Assembly (NCBI RefSeq): GCF_000317245.1
Contig: NZ_AJLJ01000375.1
Coordinates: forward strand, 42,963 to 106,962
Direction: 5' to 3'
From: Fischerella muscicola SAG 1427-1 = PCC 73103
GTDB taxonomy: Bacteria; Cyanobacteriota; Cyanobacteriia; Cyanobacteriales; Nostocaceae
DNA: 64,000 nucleotides
Under the pieces are notes generated by a model. That model saw nothing but the letters and a program-made list of their open reading frames with translations. It did not search any database and was not told the origin of the DNA. The first letter of the stretch is position 1. Every line of letters starts with the position of its first letter. Positions 44,136 through 53,657 of the stretch are shown here, piece by piece. Made by a program: the position numbers and the translations under genes.

Positions 44136-44430
44136 CTTTGGTTCTCCTCATCCAACTAACCACCACCATACTTTTTATTGTATTGAAGCTAAGGGATAGG
44201 GTATAGGGGATCGGGGAAATGGGGAGAGTAATCCAAAATCCAAAATCGAATGACCAACCACTAACCACCAACTAAATCGTCAAGTGTTGATATCTCGGTA
44301 AAAACTGTAATTTAACCGAAGCTTATTTTCTAGCTTAGTTTCCCAGAGTAAAGACTAAAATAAACCTAGAGGCAAATTTTAAGACAAAGTGAGGTACTGA
44401 TCATCAGTACTTATAAGAAATAGAAGCAAC

Positions 44431-44754
44431 ATGGGATTCTTTGACTCTGAGATAGTTCAGCAAGAAGCAAAGCAGCTGTTTGAAGATTATCAAGCCCTAA
44501 TCAAACTTGGCAACAATTACGGCAAGTTTGACCGCGAGGGTAAGAAGCTGTTTATTGAGCAAATGGAAGCGATGATGGAACGTTATCGCGTCTTTATGAA
44601 ACGATTTGAGTTGTCAGAAGATTTTATGGCACAAATGACTATCCAGCAGCTGAAAACTCAGCTTAGTCAGTTTGGCGTCACACCACAACAAATGTTTGAT
44701 CAGATGAATATCACCCTAGAACGGATGAAAGCGGAACTAGAAAAACAGAACTGA
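44431..44754 (+). CDS. DUF1825 family protein
   Basis: A 107-residue, helical, soluble protein of the cyanobacterial family DUF1825, starting MGFFDSEIVQQEAKQLFEDYQ (quoted up to MGFFDSEIVQQEAKQLF). Charged heptad-like helices and no catalytic motif are visible. Family function is unknown; it is nearly universal in cyanobacteria by my recollection. Confidence 0.88.
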   Translation: MGFFDSEIVQQEAKQLFEDYQALIKLGNNYGKFDREGKKLFIEQMEAMMERYRVFMKRFELSEDFMAQMTIQQLKTQLSQFGVTPQQMFDQMNITLERMKAELEKQN

Positions 44755-44855
44755 AAATTAGGGGCTACAGTCTAGAGAATTCAAAATGAAAAATTTTTAA
44801 TTTCTAAATTTTTAATAGATTTATCCCTAATCTCCAGTTTTTGATTCCTAACCCC

Positions 44856-46775
44856 CTACTTTTTGGGACGAGGGAACTTAGAAGGTGGCTTAAAGTACTC
44901 TACAGGTGTGTCTTTAAGTGCCTTGAGCATAAAATCACGCCAGACGGGAGCTACCATAGTGCCTCCTGTAGCACCAGTAGCCAATTGTCTATTGTCGTCT
45001 CTACCCACCCAAACAGCGGTTGTCAGCTGGGGTACTGTTCCGACAAACCAAATATCTTTTTCTGAAGAGGTAGTTCCCGTCTTACCAGCCGCAGGACGGC
45101 CAATAGCTGCATTTTTGCCAGTACCATCAGTGATTACTGATTGCATCACATTAATTACTGCTGCTGCGGCCCAAGGTTCTAGAACTAGCTGAGGCTTGGG
45201 AGTGTTATCTAACAAGACATTACCGCTACTGTCGGTAACACGAACAATCACTGTTGTTGGTGACTGCCAGCCATAATTAGCAAAAGTAGCATAAGCACCT
45301 GCCATTTCCATAGGTGTCACCCCGATAGCACCAAGTGGTAAAGAAGTCACTGGTTCCATAGGACTCATAATTCCTAATGTACGGGATGTTTCAACAACTT
45401 TATTCATGCCTATAGCTTTACCGACCTTGATGACTGGCACGTTACGAGACAACTTTAAAGCAGTACGAATAGACATTGCACCGCTATAACCGCCATCGTA
45501 GTTGCGTGGACTATACCAACCACTGCCATCTCTGTAACTTACAGGAGTATCATAAACAACCGTATCAGGCGTAAATTTACCAGTCGCAAAAGCGGCATAA
45601 TAAACAAAAGGTTTAAAAGAAGAGCCTGGTTGTCTATAAGCTTGGGTTGCACGGTTAAACTCACTAGTTTTGGAGTCTACACCACCCACCAATGCTTTTA
45701 CGTAATGGGTGCGGGGGTCGATCGCCACCAAAGCAATTTGATTTTTAGATAACCCTTGACTGCTTAGTCTTTTATGCCATTTACTGACAGTTTCTTCTGC
45801 CATTTCTTGGAATTTGGCATCTACTGTGGTTTGTACGCGCATTCCGCCTTTTAACAAGGCTTCACGACCAAACTTCCTTGCTAGTTCTTGAGATACAGCG
45901 TTAGTAACATAAGGTAAGGCGCTACCTTGAAATGATCTAATTCTACCTAGTTTAATTTTTTCTTTTAAAGCGTCGTCATATTCTTTCTGGGTGATCCAGC
46001 CCAAAGTCAGCATTCTTCCTAAAACTTCCTTCTGCTGATATTTAGCTTTTTCCATATTGACAAACGGGCTATATTCCTCTGGTGCTTGGATCAAACCCGC
46101 CATCATTGCCGACTCACCTAAAGTTAAATACTCCGCCGACTTATTAAAATAGCTACGTGCTGCCGTTTGTACGCCATAGTTATTGTGACCCCAATACACT
46201 TGATTGAGGTACATTTCCAAAACTTGGTCTTTTGTCAGTATTTGTTCGAGACGAATTGCTAAGACCGCCTCGGCTATCTTACGGGTAAATTGACGTCTCT
46301 GGGACAAAAACAGGTTTTTCACCAGCTGCATAGTGATGGTAGAACCACCCTCGCGCACTCCACCAGCTACCCAGTTGGTTACTACAGCACGCCCCACACC
46401 TTTAGGATTAATGCCGTGGTGAAAGTAAAAATCAGCGTCTTCGCTTGCTAGTACTGCACGTTTTAGTTGCGGCGAAATTTTGTCTAGCGGTACAACTTCT
46501 CGGTTAGCTTCACCGTGAATACTCGTTAATAACTTACCCTTGATGTCATAAATATAGGTAGTTTCTGAAGGGAAAAAATTACGTAGCTGTCTTACATCAG
46601 GCAAGTTGCGGAAACTAATGGCTAAACCAACTAATCCTCCCGCGACAATGGAACTCGCTAGCATGGTAATTGATAGCAGAGTACCGCCAGCTACCTGACC
46701 TACTCCTTTCAAAAACTCAACGCCAGATGAAGGGCTACCTTGGGATTGCTTATCTTCAAAAGTCCTAGACGACAC
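44856..46775 (-). CDS. Class A penicillin-binding protein (PBP1A type)
   Basis: A 639-residue bifunctional peptidoglycan synthase. An N-terminal membrane helix (about 28-54) precedes the GT51 transglycosylase domain with catalytic Glu112 (LASEDADFYFHHG), EGGSTITMQLVKN and the transpeptidase domain with SxxK (QPGSSFKPF), SRN (KLSRNVPV) and KTGT (GKTGTTSSEKD). It polymerises and cross-links glycan strands outside the cytoplasmic membrane. The C-terminus is short and basic. Several class A PBPs are usual in filamentous cyanobacteria, so I give no symbol. Confidence 0.95.
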   Translation of the reverse strand: MSSRTFEDKQSQGSPSSGVEFLKGVGQVAGGTLLSITMLASSIVAGGLVGLAISFRNLPDVRQLRNFFPSETTYIYDIKGKLLTSIHGEANREVVPLDKISPQLKRAVLASEDADFYFHHGINPKGVGRAVVTNWVAGGVREGGSTITMQLVKNLFLSQRRQFTRKIAEAVLAIRLEQILTKDQVLEMYLNQVYWGHNNYGVQTAARSYFNKSAEYLTLGESAMMAGLIQAPEEYSPFVNMEKAKYQQKEVLGRMLTLGWITQKEYDDALKEKIKLGRIRSFQGSALPYVTNAVSQELARKFGREALLKGGMRVQTTVDAKFQEMAEETVSKWHKRLSSQGLSKNQIALVAIDPRTHYVKALVGGVDSKTSEFNRATQAYRQPGSSFKPFVYYAAFATGKFTPDTVVYDTPVSYRDGSGWYSPRNYDGGYSGAMSIRTALKLSRNVPVIKVGKAIGMNKVVETSRTLGIMSPMEPVTSLPLGAIGVTPMEMAGAYATFANYGWQSPTTVIVRVTDSSGNVLLDNTPKPQLVLEPWAAAAVINVMQSVITDGTGKNAAIGRPAAGKTGTTSSEKDIWFVGTVPQLTTAVWVGRDDNRQLATGATGGTMVAPVWRDFMLKALKDTPVEYFKPPSKFPRPKK

Positions 46776-46952
46776 GGCGTTCTCACTTCCTCACTTGTAA
46801 ATATAACTATAATTTCTTTGGCGCAGCAAGACGGTTAAATTTTTGCAATTATATTAGTTTGGCAGATACAAACAACGGAAGCATTGCTAGTGACTATAAC
46901 CTACCCAACTTCCATATTGCAAAGTATAGATAACAGTCAAGATCCTAATAGT

Positions 46953-48122
46953 ATGGTGCAGAACTTTTCTTGGTTACGTCGTGGCATTGTCGAAATTTTT
47001 CCCCAACCAGCTGATTCTGATACCGAATCTGAAAGTTTAGAAAAGCGCTTGACCACAACCGACCGACCCTTGCGGGTAAAGTTGGGCATTGACCCAACAG
47101 GGGCGGATATTCATCTTGGTCATAGCATACCAGTAAGGAAACTGCGAGCTTTTCAGGATGCTGGTCATACAGCAGTGTTGATCATTGGTGATTTCACAGC
47201 ACGGATTGGCGATCCTACAGGTAAGTCAGATGTGCGTCGCCAACTTACACAACAAGAGGTCGAGGCAAACGCTCAAACGTATCTTGAACAAGTACGACCC
47301 ATATTAGATTTTGACACACCTGGAAGGTTAGAGGTGCGATATAACTCGCAATGGCTTTCCAAGCTGGATTTAGGAAAAATTTTAGAGTTACTTTCAACCA
47401 TGACTGTGGGACAAATGCTAGCAAAAGAAGGATTTGCTGAACGTTATAAAAAAGAGAATCCGATTTTTTTACATGAGTTCCTTTATCCGTTGATGCAGGG
47501 TTTTGATTCTGTGGCTGTGGAGGCTGATGTGGAGTTGGGTGGTACTGACCAAAAATTTAACATAGCAGTAGGACGAGATTTGCAACGTCATTTTGGACAA
47601 AAACCTCAATTTGGTTTGCTACTCCCGCTTTTAATTGGTACAGATGGCGAGCAAAAAATGTCTAAGTCTTTAGGAAATTACGTAGGTTTACGAGAGCATC
47701 CGAGCCAAAAGTATCAAAAGCTGCAAGGTATTCCAGACCACTTGCTAGAAGATTATTTTGAATTGTTGACGGATTTACCTCTAGATACACTACCTGAAAA
47801 CCCACGCGATCGCCAAAAACTCCTCGCGCAAGAAATAGTCCGGCAGTATCACGGACAAGACGCCGTCAATAATATTGAAGCAGGAGATCTACCCGAATTT
47901 TCTCTATCCAAAGTAGAATTTCCGGCAAAATTGTCCTATATTCTCAATGTTACTGGCTTATGCAAAAGCGGTGGAGAAGGAAAGCGGAAAATTCAAGAAG
48001 GCGGTGTGCGACTAGATGGCGATCGCATTACTGATGTGGATACTTCTTTTGAAACTGCCAGTCAATTGTACGGACGAGTTTTACAACTAGGAAAAAATAA
48101 GTTTGTCCGACTTGTTGCATGA
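46953..48122 (+). CDS. tyrS: Tyrosyl-tRNA synthetase
   Basis: A 389-residue class I synthetase charging tRNA(Tyr). The HIGH-like motif is HLGHS (GADIHLGHSIP), the KMSKS loop GEQKMSKSLGN, and the C-terminus is an S4 RNA-binding domain (CKSGGEGKRKIQEGGVRLDGDRI, in part). I choose ATG 46953 (MVQNFSWLRRG), the usual cyanobacterial N-terminus; an upstream TTG at 46884 or GTG at 46890 would add about 20 residues. It is divergent from the PBP gene. Confidence 0.94.
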   Translation: MVQNFSWLRRGIVEIFPQPADSDTESESLEKRLTTTDRPLRVKLGIDPTGADIHLGHSIPVRKLRAFQDAGHTAVLIIGDFTARIGDPTGKSDVRRQLTQQEVEANAQTYLEQVRPILDFDTPGRLEVRYNSQWLSKLDLGKILELLSTMTVGQMLAKEGFAERYKKENPIFLHEFLYPLMQGFDSVAVEADVELGGTDQKFNIAVGRDLQRHFGQKPQFGLLLPLLIGTDGEQKMSKSLGNYVGLREHPSQKYQKLQGIPDHLLEDYFELLTDLPLDTLPENPRDRQKLLAQEIVRQYHGQDAVNNIEAGDLPEFSLSKVEFPAKLSYILNVTGLCKSGGEGKRKIQEGGVRLDGDRITDVDTSFETASQLYGRVLQLGKNKFVRLVA

Positions 48123-48275
48123 TCGCGATCGGGAATAGGAGACAAGGGGAGCCACTGCGCCCTTGCGGGTTTCCCGCGTTGTAGCATGTGATATGGACAA
48201 GGGGGAGAATAATACCCGATGCCCAATACCCAATCCCCTGTCTCCAATCCTCAATCCCTAATCCTCATACCAGTA

Positions 48276-48995
48276 ATGAACACAGACAAGCAAGTTATTG
48301 TGCCTTTAGATGTGGCAAATATTGCAGATGCGATCGTCTTGATTGAAAAATTGCCACAAGTCAGCTTTTGGAAAGTTGGTTTAGAATTATTTACCAGCAC
48401 AGGGCCGCAAATTCTGCAAGAATTAAAATCTCGGCAAAAGCGGATTTTCCTAGATTTGAAATTTCATGATATCCCTAACACAGTTGCTGGTGCTTGTCGG
48501 GCGGCAGCGGGTTACGGTGTTGACTTGCTGACAATTCACGCCACTGCTGGTAGAGATGCCCTTAAGGCAGCAACAGAGGCTGTGCAAACAGGCGCAGCAC
48601 AAGCAGGGGTGAAACCACCAAAACTTATTGCCATTACACTGTTAACTAGTATTTCTTCCCGACAGTTGGCATTTGATTTAAAAATTCCCTTAGAATTGCC
48701 AGAGTATGCACTAGAAATGGCATTGATGGCGCAAGAAGTTGGCTTGGATGGGGCGGTTTGTTCGCCTCAAGAGGTAGCACAACTGCGAAATAGTTGTGGA
48801 AATGAGTTTTTGTTAGTTTGTCCAGGGGTACGTCCTACTTGGGCAGAAAAAGGAGATCAAAAGCGATCGCTTACCCCAAGCCAAGCAATACAAGCAGGGG
48901 CAAATTACCTTGTGATTGGACGTCCTGTCACTGCTGCTGTTGAACCTGAGTTAGCCTGGAAAAAAATTTGCGATGAGTTAGCAACTGTGGCATGA
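48276..48995 (+). CDS. pyrF: Orotidine 5'-phosphate decarboxylase
   Basis: A 239-residue TIM-barrel enzyme making UMP from OMP. The start ATG at 48276 gives MNTDKQVIVPLDVAN; a longer frame from 48219 runs through CAATCCC-type repeats and is rejected. The active site appears as FLDLKFHDIPNT, and the phosphate-binding end as VCPGVRPTW and YLVIGRPVTAA. Its TGA overlaps the ATG of the next gene. Confidence 0.95.
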   Translation: MNTDKQVIVPLDVANIADAIVLIEKLPQVSFWKVGLELFTSTGPQILQELKSRQKRIFLDLKFHDIPNTVAGACRAAAGYGVDLLTIHATAGRDALKAATEAVQTGAAQAGVKPPKLIAITLLTSISSRQLAFDLKIPLELPEYALEMALMAQEVGLDGAVCSPQEVAQLRNSCGNEFLLVCPGVRPTWAEKGDQKRSLTPSQAIQAGANYLVIGRPVTAAVEPELAWKKICDELATVA

Positions 48996-49747
48996 ATTCC
49001 AAAGCTAAAAAAAATAGATCTCAAAGAGTTGGGGAAAGGTTAAAGGGTAAGGGAAAAGGGAAAATTGCTAACCCTTTAACCTTTCTCCTTTGCCTTTTAC
49101 CCAAATTTTGCAATCAGTCTAGTTATTACTTGTGGCTTATAGGTTTTGGCTTTTGGTTATTCATTTCAAATTGCTTTACTTACCAAGCATTTGCCCAGAA
49201 TTTTACCTCTTCATCAACAAGCAGAGAAAAATCTTTTTGTTCACAGCAAAGTGTTGAATCATTAACTACAAATCTGCTGCTAGATTTACCTAGCTATGCC
49301 AATCGTGTGATTCAACGCGCCCGCCGCACCAGCAGAAAAACCGATGTTTTTAGTTACGTTTTAGTAGCAGGAAGACCGGAATTTACACCGCTACCCCTGA
49401 ACTCAAGCGGAGATATTCCCAAAGAATTAAAATATACTGCAAAAGATGTTAACCAGGTGTTTTTTACTACTTTAGAACGACAGTATATTGGAAAAAAAGT
49501 TGTGGAATTACAACAATTTCACTGGCTATTTTTAACAAAAGCTGATAATGGTTGGTGGATGGTAATGATGTTTTCTCGGACTGGTTCTGATCCTAAACAA
49601 GAACCTCCCACACCGCCACAGGATAGTAGTAACGGTGTTGTTGCTCAAGGTATTAAAACTTGGTTAAGAGATTGTCGTGCAGGAAGTGCTAGTTTTTCAA
49701 CTCATCCGACAAGTCAACAAAAGCCAATTTTTTATGATCAGCAGTAG
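48992..49747 (+). CDS. Conserved exported protein of unknown function
   Basis: A 251-residue frame overlapping pyrF by ATGA. The first about 40 residues are basic and encoded by a strong 18-bp inverted repeat (49031-49048 with 49071-49088). A hydrophobic segment (about 46-65, LWLIGFGFWLFISNCF) and QAFAQN suggest a signal peptide with cleavage near residue 70. If the gene starts at the in-frame TTG 49130, a normal signal peptide results and the repeat is non-coding. The mature part (RVIQRARR, LQQFHWLFLTKADNGWWMVMMFSR) is of no family I recognise. Confidence 0.65.
   Translation: MNSKAKKNRSQRVGERLKGKGKGKIANPLTFLLCLLPKFCNQSSYYLWLIGFGFWLFISNCFTYQAFAQNFTSSSTSREKSFCSQQSVESLTTNLLLDLPSYANRVIQRARRTSRKTDVFSYVLVAGRPEFTPLPLNSSGDIPKELKYTAKDVNQVFFTTLERQYIGKKVVELQQFHWLFLTKADNGWWMVMMFSRTGSDPKQEPPTPPQDSSNGVVAQGIKTWLRDCRAGSASFSTHPTSQQKPIFYDQQ
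49031..49088. repeat. 18-bp inverted repeat over the start of the exported-protein gene
   Basis: GGGGAAAGGTTAAAGGGT (49031-49048) pairs with ACCCTTTAACCTTTCTCC (49071-49088), 17 of 18 positions, with a 22-nt loop. In RNA this is a very stable stem just behind pyrF. Confidence 0.85.
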
Positions 49748-49921
49748 CTGGCTTTCAAAAAGTACAAAGTCTAAAACCAATGGATAGCATATTGTTTCGT
49801 TTTCATGAAAAAATTAGACTGAATTTAGCCGTTAATCTCATTTTCCAATTGCCGTCCTAAAACTGTATAATGATCCACCTGAACTAAATGAAATTGATAA
49901 TTTAGGAAGGATAAGAGACTT

Positions 49922-50350
49922 ATGGCACGTAGTAATGGCTTTTGGGCTGATTTTCGTAAGTTTCTGATGCAAGGTAACGTCATTGATTTAGCTGTGGCAG
50001 TCATTATCGGAGCTGCATTCGGCAAAATCGTTAATTCCCTTGTGGAAGATATCATTACACCAGTAATTTTAAATCCTGTACTCAAATCAGCAAGAGTAGA
50101 TGACTTACAAAATTTATCAGTCAATGGCATCAAATATGGTGTTTTTCTGTCCGCAATTATCAACTTTTTAGTAATTGCTTTTTGTATTTTCCTGATCATT
50201 CGTGCTTTTGAAAAAGCAAAGAAAAGATTTGTTCGTAGTGGTGAAGCTGCTGAAGCAAGTGCAGTTGACCCGGCAGTTGTAGCCCAAGAAAAATTGACCA
50301 ACGCCATAGAACATTTAACAACTACGATAGAATCTCAAACAAACAGATAG
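49922..50350 (+). CDS. mscL: Large-conductance mechanosensitive channel
   Basis: A 142-residue channel releasing solutes on hypo-osmotic shock. Typical start KFLMQGNVIDLAVAVIIGAAFGKIVNSL (quoted core: NVIDLAVAVIIGAAFGKIV), TM1 at about 17-40, second helix at about 75-98 (GVFLSAIINFLVIAFCIFLII), and a charged C-terminal bundle. The start ATG is preceded by AAGGA (49905-49910). Monocistronic. Confidence 0.96.
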   Translation: MARSNGFWADFRKFLMQGNVIDLAVAVIIGAAFGKIVNSLVEDIITPVILNPVLKSARVDDLQNLSVNGIKYGVFLSAIINFLVIAFCIFLIIRAFEKAKKRFVRSGEAAEASAVDPAVVAQEKLTNAIEHLTTTIESQTNR

Positions 50351-50488
50351 TTAATAATCAAAATAGTGGATGCTATCGAGCCTCTCAACTAGAAAATTGG
50401 TACTGGATTATCAAAAATAACTTGGTAAGAGATTGACATTTTGTACAGTACCAATTTCCTTATACTTATAGATTGTGTAATCGATTTT

Positions 50489-51187
50489 CTAGCCTTGAAC
50501 ACCCATCATTTCATCGTATTTCGCACGCACTGCTTGAATATCTTGCCACATCAGCCATTTTGGACTACCAACTTCACGAGATTGATTACGCAGCAAATAT
50601 GAAGGGTGAAAAATCGGCATACATAAACGTCCTTCCCATTCCATCCAAGTTCCGCGAATTTTAGTAATCCCTCGTTTATCGCCAATTATACCTTTAACAG
50701 CAGTTGCACCTGTCAAAAGAATAATTTTCGGATCTACTAAGCGAATTTGTTCTAATAAATAAGGTTTACAAGCCTCGATTTCTTCATTTGTAGGAACACG
50801 GTTGTTGGGTGGGCGACATTTATTTATATTGGCTATATATACATCTTTCTCTGTATCTAATTTGACAGATTCAAGAATTTTTTCTAAAAGCTGCCCAGCT
50901 CGACCAACAAATGGTAGCCCTGTTTCATCTTCGTTTTGTCCAGGTGCTTCACCTATAACCATGATTGGCGCTTTAAGATTACCGCGTCCGACAACAGCAT
51001 GAATACGAGTGTTTCCTAATTCACAGCGATGACATTGGTTGCAATGCTGTGCTATTTCGCTCATATCGGCATAAATTCCTGTTGGAATAGGAATTTTGGC
51101 ATCTGTAGGAATCAATTCTTTTTTGTCAAAACTAGATTCCTGTAAATTGGATTCCCCAAAAAGATTGAGTTGATGTTCGCTACTCAT
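50489..51187 (-). CDS. Uracil-DNA glycosylase, family 4 (4Fe-4S type)
   Basis: A 232-residue repair enzyme removing uracil from DNA. The iron-sulfur cysteines are in CNQCHRCELG and the later CRPPNN and EEIEACKPYL; the catalytic region reads GEAPGQNEDETGLPFVGRAGQLL and the C-terminal IFHPSYLLRN. A polar 35-residue N-terminal leader with FGESNLQES precedes the fold. Normal for UdgA-type proteins, which are common in cyanobacteria. Confidence 0.92.
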   Translation of the reverse strand: MSSEHQLNLFGESNLQESSFDKKELIPTDAKIPIPTGIYADMSEIAQHCNQCHRCELGNTRIHAVVGRGNLKAPIMVIGEAPGQNEDETGLPFVGRAGQLLEKILESVKLDTEKDVYIANINKCRPPNNRVPTNEEIEACKPYLLEQIRLVDPKIILLTGATAVKGIIGDKRGITKIRGTWMEWEGRLCMPIFHPSYLLRNQSREVGSPKWLMWQDIQAVRAKYDEMMGVQG

Positions 51188-51252
51188 GAAATTTTCAATA
51201 TTAATCTAAGCACAAGGTGTTTAAGCTGAGTTAAATATTTACCCAAAAACTT

Positions 51253-51340
51253 GCACGTTCAGCCCAGCAGCGCCGCGTCTTATGTCTGCTGATACTAATA
51301 CTACGAAATTATACTTTCATTGTGCTATTTCTGAACGTGC
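51253..51340. repeat. Long-range inverted repeat in the spacer
   Basis: GCACGTTCAG (51253-51262) and CTGAACGTGC (51331-51340) are perfect complements 68 nt apart, with an inner CAGCAG/CTGCTG pair. It may be a small mobile-type repeat or an RNA element between the divergent glycosylase and phosphoribosyltransferase genes. Confidence 0.6.
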
Positions 51341-51447
51341 GTGGCACTCAAACTGTTCTAAGTTTAACAAAATGGGAAATTTTTTAAATTTAACAGAAAT
51401 TCAGTCATGATCAAAGCAATGATAGCTTCATGTACTGGGGGAAAACA

Positions 51448-52116
51448 ATGTCAGATACCCCGCTTTTTACTAATCGTACTCAAGCTGGAGAGAGGCTAGC
51501 CGAAGTTGTTCAGGCAACCTTAATTAAACAAGCGTCTGAATCTAAAATCAAGCCTGTACCAATTGTCTATGCTTTACCACGAGGAGGACTAGAGGTAGCA
51601 GCACCAGTTGCGCGTGTTTTGGCTTGTCCATTAACGATATTGGTAGCGAAAAAGATTAGCCATCCAGAAAATCCAGAGTTGGCAATTGGTGCCGTAACTG
51701 CTTGTGGTAGTGTAATTTGGTCGCAGCCAAGAAGATCATACCAGAGACAAAATTTACGATCGCATCAAACATCATTAGATGCAGCAATTTATCAAGCTAC
51801 ATCTTTGGAAACACAATTAAGTGTCGCTTGTCCACAGGTGAATCCAGAAGGCGCTACAGTAATTATCGTTGATGATGGGATCGCCACAGGAATGACAATA
51901 GCTGCTGCTGCTGTAGCGATCAGAAAACTTTCTCCAGCAGAAATTTGGTTATGTTCGCCAGTTGCACCTCTAAAATTATTACCCTGGTTACATCAATGGG
52001 GCGATCGCATGATTATTTTAGCCACACCAGAACCCTTTGCCAGTGTTAGCAATTTTTATCAGCAATTTCCTCAAATAGAAACCACACAAGCTCTAACATA
52101 TCTTCAAAATCAGTAG
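51448..52116 (+). CDS. Phosphoribosyltransferase family protein
   Basis: A 222-residue protein with the type I PRTase fold. The PRPP loop is VIIVDDGIATGMT (about 140-152), and the N-terminal part has YALPRGGLEVAAPVA and KKISHPENPELAIGAV, a pattern of stand-alone phosphoribosyltransferases of unknown nucleobase or of erythromycin-esterase-linked type. Start ATG 51448 has GGGG at 51437-51441; ATG 51430 would add six residues. No purine or pyrimidine gene is adjacent. Confidence 0.85.
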   Translation: MSDTPLFTNRTQAGERLAEVVQATLIKQASESKIKPVPIVYALPRGGLEVAAPVARVLACPLTILVAKKISHPENPELAIGAVTACGSVIWSQPRRSYQRQNLRSHQTSLDAAIYQATSLETQLSVACPQVNPEGATVIIVDDGIATGMTIAAAAVAIRKLSPAEIWLCSPVAPLKLLPWLHQWGDRMIILATPEPFASVSNFYQQFPQIETTQALTYLQNQ

Positions 52117-52214
52117 TTGGTTGTTGATCAAGGGTCAATTGTCTGTCAATTGTCATTAGTTATTCTCCCCCATCTCCCTTGTCCTCTTTGTCTCCCATGT
52201 CCTCCTCCCCCCCC

Positions 52215-53003
52215 TCACACTCCCTGCACACCCAGTCGCACAGCTTGTACTAAATCATTGGGTGTACCAATATCTAGGTATGTTCCATCTACAAACTTTT
52301 CAGCTTGTACGTGAAAACCCTGAGTAATTGCAGCTTGAATGATATCTCCTATCGGTATTTCTGGTAACTGTGGCAAATTAAGATTAGCCTTGAGAGGAAT
52401 AAGATACTCATGTAAAAACTGAGTAAAAGCAGGTGTCCAAACAGCAATACCCCACATATAACGCAAATCCGACTGAGGAGGCTTTTCGACAATTAGCTGC
52501 ACTCTACCTGTATCATCGAACTCAACCATACCAGCTTTCTCTGGTTGGTTGGTGGGGAACAGTCCTAAAACCACATCTGCTTTAGTTGCTTGTTGACGTG
52601 CCAATATCTTTACAAATGCATCTTTGGGTTGAAACAAAATATCAGCAAAACCCAATGCTACCACTGCATCCCGAACAAAAGGATAAGCTTGATCCAAAGT
52701 AAATGGCACACCATAAGGCAAATCCATAATTAGATAGCCCAAGCTCATAGAAAGCATTGTACCATCCCTGAAATATTCCGGAATATCCCACTTTCCCGGA
52801 CGCAAAATAAAATATGCCTGATTTATACCTGCCAGTTGCATTTTTTCCAGCAGATAGTGAGAAACAACCTTTGGCCGCCAGTTCTGTTGATCACCAAAAT
52901 CTTGAAACCCGACAGGATATAATTCTTTGCTTAGTGGTAAAGGAGAAATACGTTTTGCCTGTCCACCTGCTGGTAGAAGTCCAATAATTTGGCGATCGCT
53001 CAT
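52215..53003 (-). CDS. Sugar-nucleotide nucleotidyltransferase
   Basis: A 262-residue nucleotidyltransferase resembling glucose-1-phosphate thymidylyl/cytidylyl transferases. The NTP-binding start is GLLPAGGQAKRISPLPLSKELYPVGF, with a later VVALGFADILF and GTYLDIGTPNDL near the end. The usual G-x-G-T-R is replaced by GGQAKR, so the nucleotide specificity is uncertain. The enzyme would make an activated sugar for surface polysaccharide. It stands alone. Confidence 0.85.
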   Translation of the reverse strand: MSDRQIIGLLPAGGQAKRISPLPLSKELYPVGFQDFGDQQNWRPKVVSHYLLEKMQLAGINQAYFILRPGKWDIPEYFRDGTMLSMSLGYLIMDLPYGVPFTLDQAYPFVRDAVVALGFADILFQPKDAFVKILARQQATKADVVLGLFPTNQPEKAGMVEFDDTGRVQLIVEKPPQSDLRYMWGIAVWTPAFTQFLHEYLIPLKANLNLPQLPEIPIGDIIQAAITQGFHVQAEKFVDGTYLDIGTPNDLVQAVRLGVQGV

Positions 53004-53044
53004 AAATAATTTGTTGGTTGTTGATAGTTAGTAGTTAACCTTGC

Positions 53045-53071
53045 CTAATCCAAAATCCAAAATCCAAAATT
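53045..53071. repeat. ATCCAAA heptamer repeat
   Basis: Three to four ATCCAAA units between the nucleotidyltransferase and YkvA genes, in the same repeat class as other heptamers of the window. Confidence 0.75.
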
Positions 53072-53147
53072 GTATAAAAAATACCCCCCTTCCCCAGCCA
53101 TTCTGGCAACAGAAGAGGGTTATTTCATTTTAAGATCGCAGTTGCAA

Positions 53148-53480
53148 CTACTTAACGGAAACTGCATCAACATCCACAGTGGCACCGGAGGTTGAATCCT
53201 GAGTAGTATTAGCAGCTTGGGTATCTACATTGGCGTCTACAGTACCCCGACGCGCTTTGAAGCCTTCAATTACCAGCCCTGATACCTCAGTTACTAACAA
53301 AGTTAAAAGAAAAACATCATCAATTTCTCCCACAATAGGGAAAATATCTGGAATTATATCGAAGGGGCTGACAAAATATAGCAATGTTCCTAAAATCACC
53401 CACCAACGGTATTTAGGGCTACGAATTAAGTCGCGATACCAATTATAAAGAGATTGTATTGAAAATTTCATGACCTTCAC
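53148..53480 (-). CDS. YkvA family (DUF1232) membrane protein
   Basis: A 110-residue small membrane protein with the DUF1232 core SPFDIIPDIFPIVGEIDDVF (about 38-57), flanked by short hydrophobic stretches, and a Thr/Asp/Val-rich C-terminus (about 85-110). Family function unknown. The start ATG at 53478-53480 has AGGTGA upstream. Confidence 0.88.
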   Translation of the reverse strand: MKVMKFSIQSLYNWYRDLIRSPKYRWWVILGTLLYFVSPFDIIPDIFPIVGEIDDVFLLTLLVTEVSGLVIEGFKARRGTVDANVDTQAANTTQDSTSGATVDVDAVSVK

Positions 53481-53566
53481 CTCTCGTTACTCTTAATTTT
53501 GGCAAATCATTTTCCACACTTCTTGTGGGAATAACCGCCCTAAGATGGTTGGAAGATGCTACAAAA

Positions 53567-53648
53567 ATGGGGGATCGGGGATCGGAGATTGGAGAAGGTG
53601 GGGCCCTACCTTTCCCGACCCCTGATCCCTTATCCCCTATCCCCTACT
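53567..53648. repeat. GGGGATC / ATCCCCT repeats forming a hairpin
   Basis: GGGATCGGGGATCGG-type units (53572-53587) and the partly complementary CCCGACCCCTGATCCC region (53616-53631) could fold back on each other around GGGGCCC. They lie between the divergent ykvA and cbiT genes. Confidence 0.7.
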
Positions 53649-53657
53649 TAAACTTGT

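Noticed and set aside
48219..48275. Longer pyrF start
   Set aside because: The extra 19 residues come from CAATCCC-type repeats; MNTDKQVIVPLDVAN is the normal start.
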